In this document: one piece after another, positions 46,748 to 57,420 of the stretch
Numbering within the stretch: the stretch's first letter is position 1
How the letters are laid out: the number at the start of each line of letters is the position of its first letter
From: Bradyrhizobium sp. CIAT3101
GTDB taxonomy: Bacteria > Pseudomonadota > Alphaproteobacteria > Rhizobiales > Xanthobacteraceae
DNA length: 64,000 bases
Direction: 5' to 3'
NCBI RefSeq assembly: GCF_029714945.1
Contig: NZ_CP121634.1
Coordinates: 3,369,001-3,433,000 of the forward strand
The notes under the pieces: model-generated
What the model saw: only the letters and a program-made list of their open reading frames with translations
What the model was told of the DNA's origin: nothing
Databases searched by the model: none
Made by a program: the position numbers and the translations under genes

Positions 46748-48069
46748 CCGTGTCCCTCCTTGACGAGGTCGGAGGAGATGGCTTGCGCCTTGGTCAGAAA
46801 CACGGTCGGTGCACGATGGCCGATGATGCCGCGCGGCCGCCAGATCATGATCAGCACCATCGCCATGCCGAACACCAGCATGCGGTAGGTCTCGAGGCTG
46901 CGGAACAGCTCGAAGCCGCCGATCATGGTGAGTGCCGCAAGCGCGACGCCGAGCTGCGAACCCATGCCGCCGAGCACGACGATGGCGAGCACCAGGGCCG
47001 ATTCCTGGAAGGTGAAGGATTCCGGGCTGATGAAGCCCTGGCGGGTTGCGAAGAACGCGCCGGCAAAGCCGCCGAACATGGCGCCCGTTGCGAATGCCGT
47101 GAGCTTGGTGGTCGTGGTGTTGATGCCGAGCGCGCGGCAGGCGACCTCGTCCTCGCGCAGCGCTTCCCAGGCGCGGCCGATCGGCAGGCGGCGCAGGCGG
47201 ATCGTGACCCAGTTGGTCAGCAGCGCCATCGCCAGGATCAAATAGAACAGGAAGACGATGCGATGGGTCGGCGAGTACTCGATGCCGAGCTTTGCAGCCA
47301 GCCCGTCGTCGCTGTTGTCGAGCGGAATGCCGAAGAAGGAGGGCCGGGGAATGCCGGAGACGCCGTTCGGACCACCGGTCAGTTCCTGCCAGTTGATGAT
47401 GACGAGGCGGATGATCTCGCCGAAGGCCAGCGTCACGATCGCGAGGTAGTCGCCGCGCAGGCGCAGCACGGGAAAGCCGAGCAGCACGCCCCAGAACGCG
47501 GCAAGGATGCCGGCGAGCGGCAGGCAGGTCCAGAACGACCAGCCGAAACTGGTGGCGAGGAGCCCGTAGGAATAGGCGCCGACCGCGTAGAAGGCGACGT
47601 AGCCGAGATCGAGCAGGCCCGCGAGCCCGACCACGACGTTGAGGCCCCAGCCGAGCATCACATAGGTGAGCACGAGGATCGCGAGGTCGAGGATGTAGCG
47701 CTGGTTATAGAAGATCACGGGCACCAGCAGCGTGAAGATCAGGAGCGCCGGGGCGAGGTAGCGGCCGATGAACGATATCCCGCTTTGCACGCTGGCGGGC
47801 ACCAGCTTCTCAGCGCCGGTCGGACCGATCCATTGCCTCAGCAGCTCGATCACGATCGAGCCGCCGAACACGGCGCCGACGAGCGAGGCGAGGTCGCCGA
47901 AACGCGTCCAATAGGTGAGCTGGCCGTCGGAGCCCGCCTCGGTGCGGATGCCGACCATCAGCGAGAACAGCACCAGCGCGATCGCTGCGTTGATGAAGGC
48001 GGTCTTCAGAAGGAAGGGGATGCCGGCGGTGCGACTTGCTTTGGCGATCTCGTGCGGGGTGGCTGTCAC
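46744..48069 (-). CDS. livM: Branched-chain amino acid ABC transporter, permease LivM
   Basis: 441-residue permease with about ten helices and the LivM signature GLNVVVGLAGLLDLGYVAFYAVGAY. It is longer than many LivM proteins because of an N-terminal extension with two extra helices (about 22-45 and 55-80). The cytoplasmic coupling loop (RRLPIGRAWEALREDEVACRALGIN) is typical. The start is GTG 48069, 13 bases after livH. It forms the channel with LivH. Confidence 0.94.
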
Positions 48070-48082
48070 GCGGGGCGGTCCG

Positions 48083-49000
48083 TCAGACTTTTTCGACTTC
48101 GGGACGGCCGAGCAGGCCGGTCGGCATGAAGATCAGCACGACGATCAGGATCGAGAACGCGGCGACGTCCTTGTACTCGACCGAGAAATAGGCCGACCAG
48201 AACGTCTCGATCAGGCCGATCGCGAGGCCACCAAGCATGGCGCCGGGCAGCGAGCCGATGCCGCCGAGCACGGCGGCGGTGAAGGCCTTGATGCCGGCGA
48301 CGAAGCCCATGAAGAAATCGACCAGGCCGTAATAGAGCAGGTACATCAGGCCGGCGACCGCGGCGAGCGCGGCACCGATCACAAAGGTCATGGAGATGGT
48401 GCGGTCGACGTCGACGCCGAGCAGCGCCGCCATGGTCTGGTCCTGCTCGCAGGCGCGCATGTCGCGCCCGAGCCGCGTGCGCGAGACCAGCCAGGTGAAG
48501 ATCGCCAGCAGCACGATGGTGGTGAGGACCACCATGATCTGGATGTTGGAGAGCTGGATCACGAAGCCGTCCGCGCTCTCATGCAGCGTGTAGCCGCCGG
48601 TGATGAAAGGCGGGATCGGCTTGACGCGCGCGCCTTGCGCGATCTGCGAGTAGTTCGTCAGCACGAAGGACATGCCGATCGCCGACAGCATCGGCGCGAG
48701 GCGGAAGGAGTGGCGCAGCGGCCGGTAGGCGATGCGCTCGATGGTCCAGCCATAGAGTGCCGTGATCGCCATCGAGACCAGCAGTACCACAAGCAGGATC
48801 ACCGGGATCGCGGTCAGGCCGAGCGAGATCAGGATCAGGAAGGTGATCAACGCGATGAAGCCGCCGATCATGAAGACGTCGCCATGGGCGAAATTGATCA
48901 TGCCGACGATGCCGTAGACCATCGTGTAGCCGATCGCGATCAGGCCATAGATGGAGCCGAGCACGAGGCCGTTGATGAGCTGCTGGGTGAAATAATCCAT
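48083..49000 (-). CDS. livH: Branched-chain amino acid ABC transporter, permease LivH
   Basis: 305-residue permease with eight or so helices. The N-terminal QQLINGLVLGSIYGLIAIGYTMVYGIVGMINFAHGDVFMIGG and the loop RMRACEQD-like segment (GRDMRACEQDQTMAALLGVD) are classic LivH. First gene of the livHMGF operon on the minus strand. The upstream 288-base gap is shared with the divergent Gln-rich small gene; I could not find a convincing promoter there for livH. Confidence 0.95.
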   Translation of the reverse strand: MDYFTQQLINGLVLGSIYGLIAIGYTMVYGIVGMINFAHGDVFMIGGFIALITFLILISLGLTAIPVILLVVLLVSMAITALYGWTIERIAYRPLRHSFRLAPMLSAIGMSFVLTNYSQIAQGARVKPIPPFITGGYTLHESADGFVIQLSNIQIMVVLTTIVLLAIFTWLVSRTRLGRDMRACEQDQTMAALLGVDVDRTISMTFVIGAALAAVAGLMYLLYYGLVDFFMGFVAGIKAFTAAVLGGIGSLPGAMLGGLAIGLIETFWSAYFSVEYKDVAAFSILIVVLIFMPTGLLGRPEVEKV

Positions 49001-49114
49001 AGGCTGCCGTTACCCAAACCTGACGCGACTCAAAGGGAGGACTTCGAGAGAGTGATAAAGTTTCTTCTCGGGCCCCGGCAGCCCTTGAGCGTTCTTCCCG
49101 TTTTGTAACAGGAG

Positions 49115-49139
49115 GGAACTGGCGGCTGCAACTGTCGAT
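49115..49139 (+). promoter_or_regulatory. Weak EcfG-like promoter candidate for the Gln/Gly-rich small gene
   Basis: GGAAC (49115-49119), a 16-base spacer and CGAT (49136-49139) match the EcfG consensus except for one base in the -10 box. A perfect GGAACC-g-GGTTCC palindrome lies further down at 49210-49222. The leader would be about 140 bases. Confidence 0.3.
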
Positions 49140-49288
49140 GTCTCGGCATAAAGGCTTGTACAGAGGTCATTTCGGTGACGGATGTCATGTCCAGTTCCCG
49201 CAACTGCGAGGAACCGGGTTCCGCATAGCAACCAAATGAGCTGCCGCCTGTTGTTTCCCCACTGACGTCCAACAAGGGAGTTTGCCCC

Positions 49289-49450
49289 ATGACGAAGCAG
49301 CAGAACCAGAACGCGGGCCAGCAAGGCCAGAACCCGGGCCAGCAGCAGGGTGGCGGTCACAAGCCGGGCCAGCAGCAGCAGGATCCGCAGCGCCAGGGCG
49401 ACAAGCCCGGCCAGCAGCAGGGCGGTCAGCCTCGTCAGGACAACAGGTAG
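49289..49450 (+). CDS. Small Gln/Gly/Pro-rich disordered protein (53 residues)
   Basis: The ATG at 49289 follows AAGGGAG and opens a 53-codon frame of repeated GQQ, PGQQQ and GDKPGQQQGG units with no Leu, Ile, Val, Phe, Tyr or Trp. Such a chain cannot fold into a core and is probably disordered and very soluble, as hydrophilin-like stress proteins are. A strong terminator 48 bases after the stop supports expression. It falls below common length cut-offs. Function unknown; stress protection is inference. Confidence 0.7.
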   Translation: MTKQQNQNAGQQGQNPGQQQGGGHKPGQQQQDPQRQGDKPGQQQGGQPRQDNR

Positions 49451-49497
49451 TTTTGGGAGCCCAAGCGCAACCCAAGCGTAACAAGAGTAACAAAGAG

Positions 49498-49524
49498 GGT
49501 CCCGCCGCAAGGCGGGGCCTTTTT
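49498..49524 (+). terminator. Intrinsic terminator of the small Gln-rich gene
   Basis: GGTCCCGCC (49498-49506) pairs with GGCGGGGCC (49511-49519) around a GCAA loop and is followed by five T residues. It closes the short transcript of the 53-residue gene. Confidence 0.9.
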
Positions 49525-49654
49525 CCTTGGATGAGGAGGCCAGCCGGGCGATTAAGGTAAACAAAGGGTTTAAATTGCCGCCACAGTCCGATGCGAGTTA
49601 GCTCCCGGCAAAGCCTTCCCTCGAAGGCGGGTAGCAGGCGAAGCGGGAAACGGC

Positions 49655-50200
49655 ATGTTCACGAATTGGCGGATCGGCTCGATCAACGGCGCGCTGCTGG
49701 CGGCTTATTTCATCCCGGCCTGGACGATGGTCGCCTTCAACATCATGGTGGCGCCCGTGCACGGCCTCTATGAGCGGCCGAGCGTCGCGGTGGCGCTGTT
49801 TCTCAGCGACCAGCTTCAGATGTCCGGCATGAGCACGGTGCGCGCGGCCTGGCTGCTGGCGCTCGGGCGTCTGACCGTGGTGGCGTTCTTCGCGATCTAT
49901 CTTGCGCTGCTCGCCATTCCGCGCACCCGCAAGAGCGGCGCCAGCGACGAGGCGCTCGGCATTGCGCTCGCGATCGGCAGCCTGATCTCGTTTGTGAGCA
50001 TGGTGATGGCCTCGAAGGTCGGCGAGATGGCCGCGCTTCGGCTGCATGCCACCGAGCTTCTGCTGCTGCTCGGTGCCGCGGTCGTGCTGGTGATCGAGCG
50101 GCCGGCGCCTGCGCCGAAGACCGTCGATGTCGCGGATACTGTGCCGACAGGTCTTGAATCGCTAGGGCTTGAGCAGGCCGAGCTCCTGCACAATCGCTGA
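49655..50200 (+). CDS. Four-helix inner-membrane protein of unknown function
   Basis: 181-residue protein with helices at about 12-35, 64-88, 100-125 and 130-148, and a Pro/Ala-rich cytoplasmic tail (ERPAPAPKTVDVADTVPTG). Short loops contain HGLYERPSV and SDQLQMSGMSTVRA. AGCGGGAAA precedes the ATG. Its last 39 bases overlap the end of pcaC on the other strand, so expression of one may disturb the other. I do not recognise a family. Confidence 0.7.
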   Translation: MFTNWRIGSINGALLAAYFIPAWTMVAFNIMVAPVHGLYERPSVAVALFLSDQLQMSGMSTVRAAWLLALGRLTVVAFFAIYLALLAIPRTRKSGASDEALGIALAIGSLISFVSMVMASKVGEMAALRLHATELLLLLGAAVVLVIERPAPAPKTVDVADTVPTGLESLGLEQAELLHNR

Positions 50201-50554
50201 GGCTTCCTTGACGGCGTGGTTTGCCGCCGGGACGCCGCAATAGATCGCCTGCTGCAGCAGAATTTCCTTGATGTCGTCGGGGGTGAAGCCGCCCTCGGCG
50301 AGCGCCGCGCGCACGTGCAGGCGGAATTCGTCCCATTGCCCGAGCGCGACCATGGTGCCGATCACCAGGACCCGCCGCGTGCGTTCGTCGAAATGCGGCC
50401 GCGTCCAGATCTCGCCCCAGGCGTAGCGGGTGATCATGTCCTGGAAGTCGGTGTTGAAGGCGTTCCGGTTGGCGATCGACTTGTCGACCCAGGCATTGCC
50501 CAGCACTTTCCGGCGCACGTTCATGCCGGCATCGCGGCGCTTCTGATCGTCCAT
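50162..50554 (-). CDS. pcaC: 4-carboxymuconolactone decarboxylase
   Basis: 130-residue AhpD-like all-helical enzyme. It decarboxylates gamma-carboxymuconolactone to 3-oxoadipate enol-lactone in the protocatechuate branch of the beta-ketoadipate pathway. Family features are WGEIWTRPHFDERTRRVLVIGTMVALGQWDEFRLHVRAAL and the ILLQQAIYCGVPAANHA end with the active region. Third gene of a pcaB-pcaD-pcaC set. No pcaHG dioxygenase or pcaQ regulator lies in the window. Confidence 0.94.
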   Translation of the reverse strand: MDDQKRRDAGMNVRRKVLGNAWVDKSIANRNAFNTDFQDMITRYAWGEIWTRPHFDERTRRVLVIGTMVALGQWDEFRLHVRAALAEGGFTPDDIKEILLQQAIYCGVPAANHAVKEASAIVQELGLLKP

Positions 50555-50589
50555 ATCTATCCTCCTCTCCGCAATGACGAGCTGCGAAA

Positions 50590-51372
50590 CTACCTTTGCG
50601 TCAAAAATCCCACCACCGCGTCGGTGAACGCGTGCGGCTGCTCGACATTGGAAATGTGGGCGGCGTCGATGATGGTCATGCTGGCGCCGGGAATGCTCGA
50701 GCGGATCAGCTCGCCCGCAGAGATCGGGGTTGCCTGGTCGTGGCGGCCGGCGATCACCAGCGTCGGGCTCTTGATGTCAGGCAGCAGCGCACGCTGGTCG
50801 AGCGTCGACAGCGCTTCGCAGCAGGCGAGATAACCCTCGACCGGGGTCGCGAGCAGCATCGCCTTCATCCTGGCGGTGATGTCAGGCTCGCGCTCGCGGA
50901 AATCCTGGGTGAGCCAGCCGGCGATCACGCCGTCGGCGACCGCGGCGATGCCGCCCTTCTTCACGGCGTCGATGCGTTCCAGCCATTTGGTCGGCTCGGC
51001 ATAGTAGCAGGAGGTGTTGGCGAGGATGAGCTTGCCGAAGCGCTCCGGCGCGTTGGCGCCGAGCCATTGCCCGACCATGCCGCCCATCGACAGGCCGCAC
51101 CAATGCACCTTCTCGATGTTGAGGTCGTCGAGGATCGCCAGCACGTCGCGACCGAAGCGTTCCATCGTATAGGGTGCGGGGGCTACGCTTGACTTGCCGT
51201 GGCCGCGGCGGTCGTAGCGGATGACGCGGAACACCTGCGTCAGCGCCTTCATCTGCGGCTCCCACATCTGCAGCGTACAGCCGAGCGAGTTGGAGAGCAT
51301 CAAGGTCGGCCCGCCGTCGCGGCCCTCGACGGAGACATTGATCAGGCAACCGTCGGCATCGATCATGGGCAT
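50590..51372 (-). CDS. pcaD: 3-oxoadipate enol-lactonase
   Basis: 260-residue alpha/beta hydrolase that opens 3-oxoadipate enol-lactone to 3-oxoadipate. The nucleophile elbow is HWCGLSMGGMVGQWLG near Ser98, the oxyanion region SNSLGCTLQMWEPQ, the acid in VIAGRHDQATPI and the His in DAAHISNVEQP. The PcaD type is shown by YDRRGHGKSS and FGRDVLAILDDL. It lies 35 bases after pcaB and 35 before pcaC. Confidence 0.94.
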   Translation of the reverse strand: MPMIDADGCLINVSVEGRDGGPTLMLSNSLGCTLQMWEPQMKALTQVFRVIRYDRRGHGKSSVAPAPYTMERFGRDVLAILDDLNIEKVHWCGLSMGGMVGQWLGANAPERFGKLILANTSCYYAEPTKWLERIDAVKKGGIAAVADGVIAGWLTQDFREREPDITARMKAMLLATPVEGYLACCEALSTLDQRALLPDIKSPTLVIAGRHDQATPISAGELIRSSIPGASMTIIDAAHISNVEQPHAFTDAVVGFLTQR

Positions 51373-51407
51373 GCGGCGTCTCCGTTTTATGTCCGCTCAG
51401 GGCTGCT

Positions 51408-52763
51408 CTATTCGCGATCGAGGCTGTCGAGCAGCCGGTCAATCATGGCCTGCGACGCCCCTTGATAGGCCATCGGCTCGAACAATGCCGTGATTTTCTC
51501 GGGCGTCAGATGCGCAGTGACCTGCGAATCGGCGGCGAGAATTTCGCGCAAGTGTTTCTTCTCGGCAACCGCGCGCTTGCTCGCGGCCTCGATCAGATGA
51601 TGGGCGTCGCTCTTGCCGATCTTGTCGGCCAGCGCAAAGGTGACGGCTTCCGCCATGATCAGCCCGTGCGTCGCATCGAGATTGCTGCGCATGCGCGCGG
51701 CATCGACGTCCAGCCCCTCGGCGATGTCGACGATCGCGGCAAGCGCGCCGGAGGTGACCAGCATCAATTGCGGCAGCGTCGGCCATTCTGCGTGCCAGGG
51801 GCCGGCGCTACGCTCGTGGTCCTGCACCTGGGCCGCGAAAATTGTCGCGGCGAGCTGCGGCGCCATGGTCGCGCAGCCAAGCGCGCTTGCGGCCGCGACC
51901 GGGTTGCGCTTGTGCGGCATGGTCGACGAGCCGCCACGGCCTTCGCCGGCGGGCTCGAAGGCTTCACCGACATCGGTCTGCATCATCAGCGAGACGTCGC
52001 GCGCGATCTTGCCGCAGGTGCCGGCGAGAATCGCGAAGCTTGAAGCGGCCTCCGCGATGCGGTCGCGATGGGTGTGCCAGGGTGCCTCGGGCAGCGGCAG
52101 GCTCAGCTCCTGCGCCAGCCGTTCGGCCACCGCGAGCCCGTTGTCGCCGAGGGCTGCAAGCGTGCCGGCGGCGCCGCCGAATTGCAGTGCAAGGCCCTCG
52201 CGGCGGAGTCGCCGCAGGCGGCAGCGGGCGCGGGCGAGGCTCGATGCGTATTCGGCCGCCTTCAGCCCGAACGGCATCGGCAGCGCGTGCTGAAGCCAGG
52301 TCCGTGCCACCATCGCGGTGTTGCGATGGGCGCGAGCAAGTGTCGCAAAGCCCTTGATGGCGCGGCTGAGATCAGCGTCCAGCGCATCGATGGCGGCGCG
52401 CAAGCCGAGCATGGTCGCGGTGTCGATGACGTCCTGGCTGGTCGCCCCCCAATGCACGTAGCGGGCGGCTTCGACGTCGGCCTTGCCGACATCGGCGGTT
52501 AGCGCCTTGACCAGGGGAATCGCGAGATTGCCCGACCGGATCGCGGCCTCGGCGAGGGCGGTCAAATCGAAGGCGTCGGCCTTGCAGGCGGCTTCGATCG
52601 GGCCCACGGCGGACGCGGGAATCACGCCCGCGGCGGCCTCGGCCCGGGCCAGGGCTGCCTCGAAATCGAGCATGTTTTGCAGGGTGGAGCGGTCGTCGCA
52701 GACGTTGCGCATGGCTGCGCTCGACAGCATCGGCGCAAGCAGGGGGGAGAGGGCTGTGCTCAT
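51408..52763 (-). CDS. pcaB: 3-carboxy-cis,cis-muconate cycloisomerase
   Basis: 451-residue member of the fumarase/aspartase superfamily that lactonises 3-carboxymuconate. The signature GGSSTMPHKRNPVAA (family GSSxMPxKxN) lies near residue 285, with HWGATSQDVIDTA earlier. First gene of the pca unit on this strand; the divergent coxG gene begins 172 bases away. That gap shows no gene and no PcaQ-type operator I could recognise. Confidence 0.94.
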   Translation of the reverse strand: MSTALSPLLAPMLSSAAMRNVCDDRSTLQNMLDFEAALARAEAAAGVIPASAVGPIEAACKADAFDLTALAEAAIRSGNLAIPLVKALTADVGKADVEAARYVHWGATSQDVIDTATMLGLRAAIDALDADLSRAIKGFATLARAHRNTAMVARTWLQHALPMPFGLKAAEYASSLARARCRLRRLRREGLALQFGGAAGTLAALGDNGLAVAERLAQELSLPLPEAPWHTHRDRIAEAASSFAILAGTCGKIARDVSLMMQTDVGEAFEPAGEGRGGSSTMPHKRNPVAAASALGCATMAPQLAATIFAAQVQDHERSAGPWHAEWPTLPQLMLVTSGALAAIVDIAEGLDVDAARMRSNLDATHGLIMAEAVTFALADKIGKSDAHHLIEAASKRAVAEKKHLREILAADSQVTAHLTPEKITALFEPMAYQGASQAMIDRLLDSLDRE

Positions 52764-52935
52764 GTTGCGGCGGACCTAATCACCATGCCCCGGCTCTGCC
52801 AATCCCTGACCGACCGCACAAGGCATTTTGCAGGTGCGAATATGCATTGCACGTGACCGGGGGCTGCCCTTTCCTTTGCGGCCTCCGTGCGTTACTTGAG
52901 CAATATTATTCTGATGCGATCCGGGAGGCTCCCCC

Positions 52936-53382
52936 ATGGCCATGACAATGAACGGCGAAGTCCAGCTTGCGGCGCCGCGCGAGGCCGTGTGGGAGAAGCT
53001 CAATGATCCCGAGGTGCTGAAGGCCTGCATCCCCGGCTGCGAGGAGCTGGAGAAGACCGATGACGGCGGCTTTCGCGCAACCGCAAAAATGAAGGTCGGC
53101 CCGGTCTCGGCGCGCTTCAAGGGCAAGGTGACGCTGAGCGATCTCGACCCGCCGAACGGCTACAAGATCTCGGGCGAAGGCGAGGGCGGCGTGGCCGGCT
53201 TTGCCAAGGGGGGCGCCGTGGTGAAGCTTGCGGAGAAGGACGGCGGCACGCTGCTGTCCTACGAGGTCGAGGCGCAGATCGGCGGCAAGTTGGCGCAGCT
53301 CGGGCAGCGCCTGATCAACGGCACCGCCAAGAAGCTGGCCGACGAGTTTTTCGCGAATTTCGCCAAGGCGGTACAAGGCTGA
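52936..53382 (+). CDS. coxG: CoxG/SRPBCC family protein
   Basis: 148-residue START-like protein of the carbon monoxide dehydrogenase subunit G family. Typical features are NGEVQLAAPREAVWEKLNDPEVLKACIPGCEELEK and SYEVEAQIGGKLAQLGQRLI. It lacks the long C-terminal membrane tail found in some CoxG proteins. In the studied CO oxidiser, CoxG helps attach the enzyme to the membrane. GGGAGG precedes the ATG. It lies upstream of coxS, which seems to have its own promoter. Confidence 0.92.
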   Translation: MAMTMNGEVQLAAPREAVWEKLNDPEVLKACIPGCEELEKTDDGGFRATAKMKVGPVSARFKGKVTLSDLDPPNGYKISGEGEGGVAGFAKGGAVVKLAEKDGGTLLSYEVEAQIGGKLAQLGQRLINGTAKKLADEFFANFAKAVQG

Positions 53383-53425
53383 AACCTACCGCCTTTTGGC
53401 ATGGCGGCTTGCGTCCCGGGCGATG

Positions 53426-53454
53426 TTGCCGAAGGGGACAAGGGCCAATATGAT
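53426..53454 (+). promoter_or_regulatory. Sigma-70-type promoter of coxS
   Basis: TTGCCG (53426-53431), a 17-base spacer and TATGAT (53449-53454) lie in the 139-base gap between coxG and coxS, about 70 bases before the coxS start. An AT-rich patch follows. Confidence 0.55.
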
Positions 53455-53521
53455 GGGTTGGAATAATTATAAAAAAGAACCGCTTCGACGGGACCCGTCG
53501 GGGCGCTGATAGAGAGTGCTT

Positions 53522-54007
<486 letters not shown>

Positions 54008-54037
54008 CCGCGCGCCCTCCGCGATCAGGACACCCTC

Positions 54038-54844
54038 ATGTACGAATTCAAATACCATCGCCCCGGGACCGTGCGGCAGGCTGCCAACCTCCTGGTGAAG
54101 AACGAAGACGCCAAGGTGATCGCCGGCGGTCACACGCTGATTCCGGTCATGAAGCAGCGGCTCGCAAGCCCGCCGCATCTGGTCGACCTCTCCCACATCG
54201 AGGGGCTGAACACGATCGAGATGAAGGGCCGTTCCCTGGTGATCGGCGCCACCGCCAAGCATGCCGAGGTCGCGACCTCCGCCATCGTCGGCGAGGCGAT
54301 CCCGGCACTGGCCAGCCTCGCCAGCCAGATCGGCGATCCCGCCGTGCGCCACAAGGGCACGATCGGCGGCTCGCTCGCCAACAACGATCCGACCGCGGAT
54401 TATCCGGCCGCCGTGCTTGCACTCGGCGCGACCATCGTCACCAACAAGCGTCGCCTCAAGGCCGAGGAGTATTTCCAGGGTCTGTTCTCGACCGCGCTGG
54501 AAGCCGACGAGATCATCACCAAGGTGATGTTCCCGCTGCCGAAGAAGGCCGCCTACATCAAGTTCCGCAACCAGGCCTCGCGTTACGCCTTGGTCGGCGT
54601 GTTCGTGGCGCGGCGTCCGTCGGACGTGCGGGTTGCCGTCACCGGTGCCGGCTCGGACGGCGTGTTCCGCGTCGAGGCATTCGAGGAGGCGCTGAAGAAG
54701 CGGTTCTCGTCGAAGGTGCTCGATGGCATCGAGGTGCCGGTGGAAGGGCTGAACAGCGACATCCACGGCAGCGCCGAATACCGCGCGCATCTCATCGGCG
54801 TGCTGACACGGCGTGCGCTCGATGCCGCCAATGCCAAGGAATGA
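54038..54844 (+). CDS. coxM: Molybdo-flavoenzyme medium subunit (FAD)
   Basis: 268-residue FAD-binding subunit. The flavin motifs are [14 protein letters not shown] (residues 29-42) and [20 protein letters not shown] near 107-126; a C-terminal CODH-type domain follows. It takes electrons from CoxS and hands them to quinone or another acceptor. The enzyme also needs a Mo-cofactor large subunit of about 800 residues, which is not in this window. AGGA upstream of the ATG serves as ribosome site. Confidence 0.94.
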   Translation: MYEFKYHRPGTVRQAANLLVKNEDAKVIAGGHTLIPVMKQRLASPPHLVDLSHIEGLNTIEMKGRSLVIGATAKHAEVATSAIVGEAIPALASLASQIGDPAVRHKGTIGGSLANNDPTADYPAAVLALGATIVTNKRRLKAEEYFQGLFSTALEADEIITKVMFPLPKKAAYIKFRNQASRYALVGVFVARRPSDVRVAVTGAGSDGVFRVEAFEEALKKRFSSKVLDGIEVPVEGLNSDIHGSAEYRAHLIGVLTRRALDAANAKE

Positions 54845-54906
54845 GTGGGCCTCACGATCTGGCCCAATACTTGCCCTTGTGAGGGCGTAGCGAGACTGGC
54901 TCTTTC

Positions 54907-55815
<909 letters not shown>

Positions 55816-55880
55816 TCTCGCGCCAAGACTGAACTCGTCAACCGGCGCGTCGCGACGGGGATGAGTGAGAGTGCTGAACC

Positions 55881-57083
55881 ATGGCCATCAACCACCTCGC
55901 GCCTGAAAAGACCGAGCAGTTCGCCGACAATATCGTCGGCTTTGCGCGTGCGCTGCGTGCGACCGGCATGCCGGTCGGTCCGGGCGCGGTGATCGATGCC
56001 ATGAATGCGCTGCAGGTGATCGACATCGGCAGCCGCGCCGACGTCTTCACCACGCTGGAGGCGATCTTCGTCAAGCGGCATGAGCATGCGCTGATCTTCA
56101 AGCAGGCCTTCAACCTGTTCTTCCGCGCCTCGGAAGAGTGGAAGCACATGCTGGATTCGGTGCCGTTGCCGGATGGCGCCAAGAAGAAGCCGCCGGCCGC
56201 CTCGCGTCGCGTCCAGGAAGCGATGTCGCAGCCGCGGATGACGGAGACGCCGCAGCACCAGGAGCAGGATCTGCGCCTGTCGGTCTCCGACAAGGAAATC
56301 CTTCAGAAGAAGGATTTTGCGCAGATGAGCGCGGCCGAGATCGCCGAGGCGCTCCGTGCCATCGAGATGATGCGGCTGCCGCAGGCGGAGCTCTTGACGC
56401 GCCGGCACCAGCCCGATCCGCGCGGCCTGCGGCTCGACATGCGTCGCACCCTGCGCGCGTCCTTGCGCACCGGCGGCGACATCATCGATATCCATCGCCT
56501 GGGGCGGATCGAGAAGCCGGCCCCGATCGTGGCGCTGCTCGATATCTCCGGCTCGATGAGCGAGTACACCCGCCTGTTCCTGCATTTCCTCCATGCCATC
56601 GGGGACGCGCGCAAACGCGTCTCGGTGTTCCTGTTCGGCACGCGGCTGACCAATGTGACACGCGCGTTACGCCAGCGCGATCCCGACGAGGCGCTGGCGA
56701 GTTGCTCGGCCGCGGTCGAGGACTGGGCCGGCGGCACGCGGATTGCGACCTCGCTGCACAACTTCAACAAATTGTGGGCGCGGCGCGTGCTGAGCCAGGG
56801 CGCCATCGTGCTCTTGATTTCCGACGGGCTGGAGCGGGAGGCCGATTCCAAGCTCGCCTTCGAGATGGACCGGCTGCACCGCTCCTGCCGGCGGCTGATC
56901 TGGCTCAACCCGCTCCTGCGGTTCGGCGGCTTCGAGGCCAAGGCCCAGGGCATCAAAATGATGCTCCCGCACGTTGACGAATTTCGTCCGGTGCATAATT
57001 TGAGCTCTATCCAGGAGCTGATCACCACGCTGTCCCGGCCGCTGCCGCCGCATCATCGCAGCCTGATCCGCCCCGCAGCCTGA
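55881..57083 (+). CDS. coxE: CoxE-type von Willebrand factor A protein
   Basis: 400-residue protein. The C-terminal half is a vWA domain with MIDAS motif LLDISGSMSEY near residue 215 and LLISDGLERE further on. The N-terminal half is helical with RALRATGMPVGPGAVIDAMNAL. It is the usual partner of MoxR/CoxD in assembling the large subunit of CO dehydrogenase-like enzymes. It lies 65 bases after coxD and 11 before the XdhC-type gene, in one operon. Confidence 0.93.
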   Translation: MAINHLAPEKTEQFADNIVGFARALRATGMPVGPGAVIDAMNALQVIDIGSRADVFTTLEAIFVKRHEHALIFKQAFNLFFRASEEWKHMLDSVPLPDGAKKKPPAASRRVQEAMSQPRMTETPQHQEQDLRLSVSDKEILQKKDFAQMSAAEIAEALRAIEMMRLPQAELLTRRHQPDPRGLRLDMRRTLRASLRTGGDIIDIHRLGRIEKPAPIVALLDISGSMSEYTRLFLHFLHAIGDARKRVSVFLFGTRLTNVTRALRQRDPDEALASCSAAVEDWAGGTRIATSLHNFNKLWARRVLSQGAIVLLISDGLEREADSKLAFEMDRLHRSCRRLIWLNPLLRFGGFEAKAQGIKMMLPHVDEFRPVHNLSSIQELITTLSRPLPPHHRSLIRPAA

Positions 57084-57094
57084 GAGGCAAAGCC

Positions 57095-57418
57095 ATGCTC
57101 GATCGCGACGAGGATATTCTGAAGGCGGCGGAGGACTGGCAGAAGGCCGGCCGTGGCGTCGCGCTGGCAACCGTCGTCGAGACCTGGGGCTCGGCCCCGC
57201 GCCCGGCGGGCTCGAGCCTCGTCATCAACGACGAGGGCACGTTTCTCGGTTCGGTCTCCGGCGGCTGTGTCGAGGGCGCCGTGGTCACCGAGGCCATGGA
57301 CGTGATCGAGAGCGGCAAGCCCAAGATGCTCGAGTTCGGCGTCGCCGACGAGACAGCCTGGAACGTCGGTCTGTCCTGCGGCGGCACCATCCGCGTCTTC
57401 GTCGAGAAGGTCGGCTAG
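57095..57418 (+). CDS. XdhC/CoxI N-terminal domain protein
   Basis: 107-residue protein covering only the first XdhC domain (PF02625-like): ALATVVETWGSAPRPAGSSLVINDEGTFLGSVSGGCVEGAVV and ETAWNVGLSCGGTIRVFVE. Full XdhC proteins carry a Rossmann domain after this; here that part is the next gene, two bases on. XdhC binds and protects the molybdenum cofactor while it is sulfurated and delivered to the apo-enzyme. Confidence 0.9.
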   Translation: MLDRDEDILKAAEDWQKAGRGVALATVVETWGSAPRPAGSSLVINDEGTFLGSVSGGCVEGAVVTEAMDVIESGKPKMLEFGVADETAWNVGLSCGGTIRVFVEKVG

Positions 57419-57420
57419 CC

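Noticed and set aside
49010..49564. 184-codon minus-strand frame over the small Gln-rich gene
   Set aside because: Its Leu/Ala runs are the mirror of the CAG repeats on the other strand. The plus-strand frame has a ribosome site and terminator.
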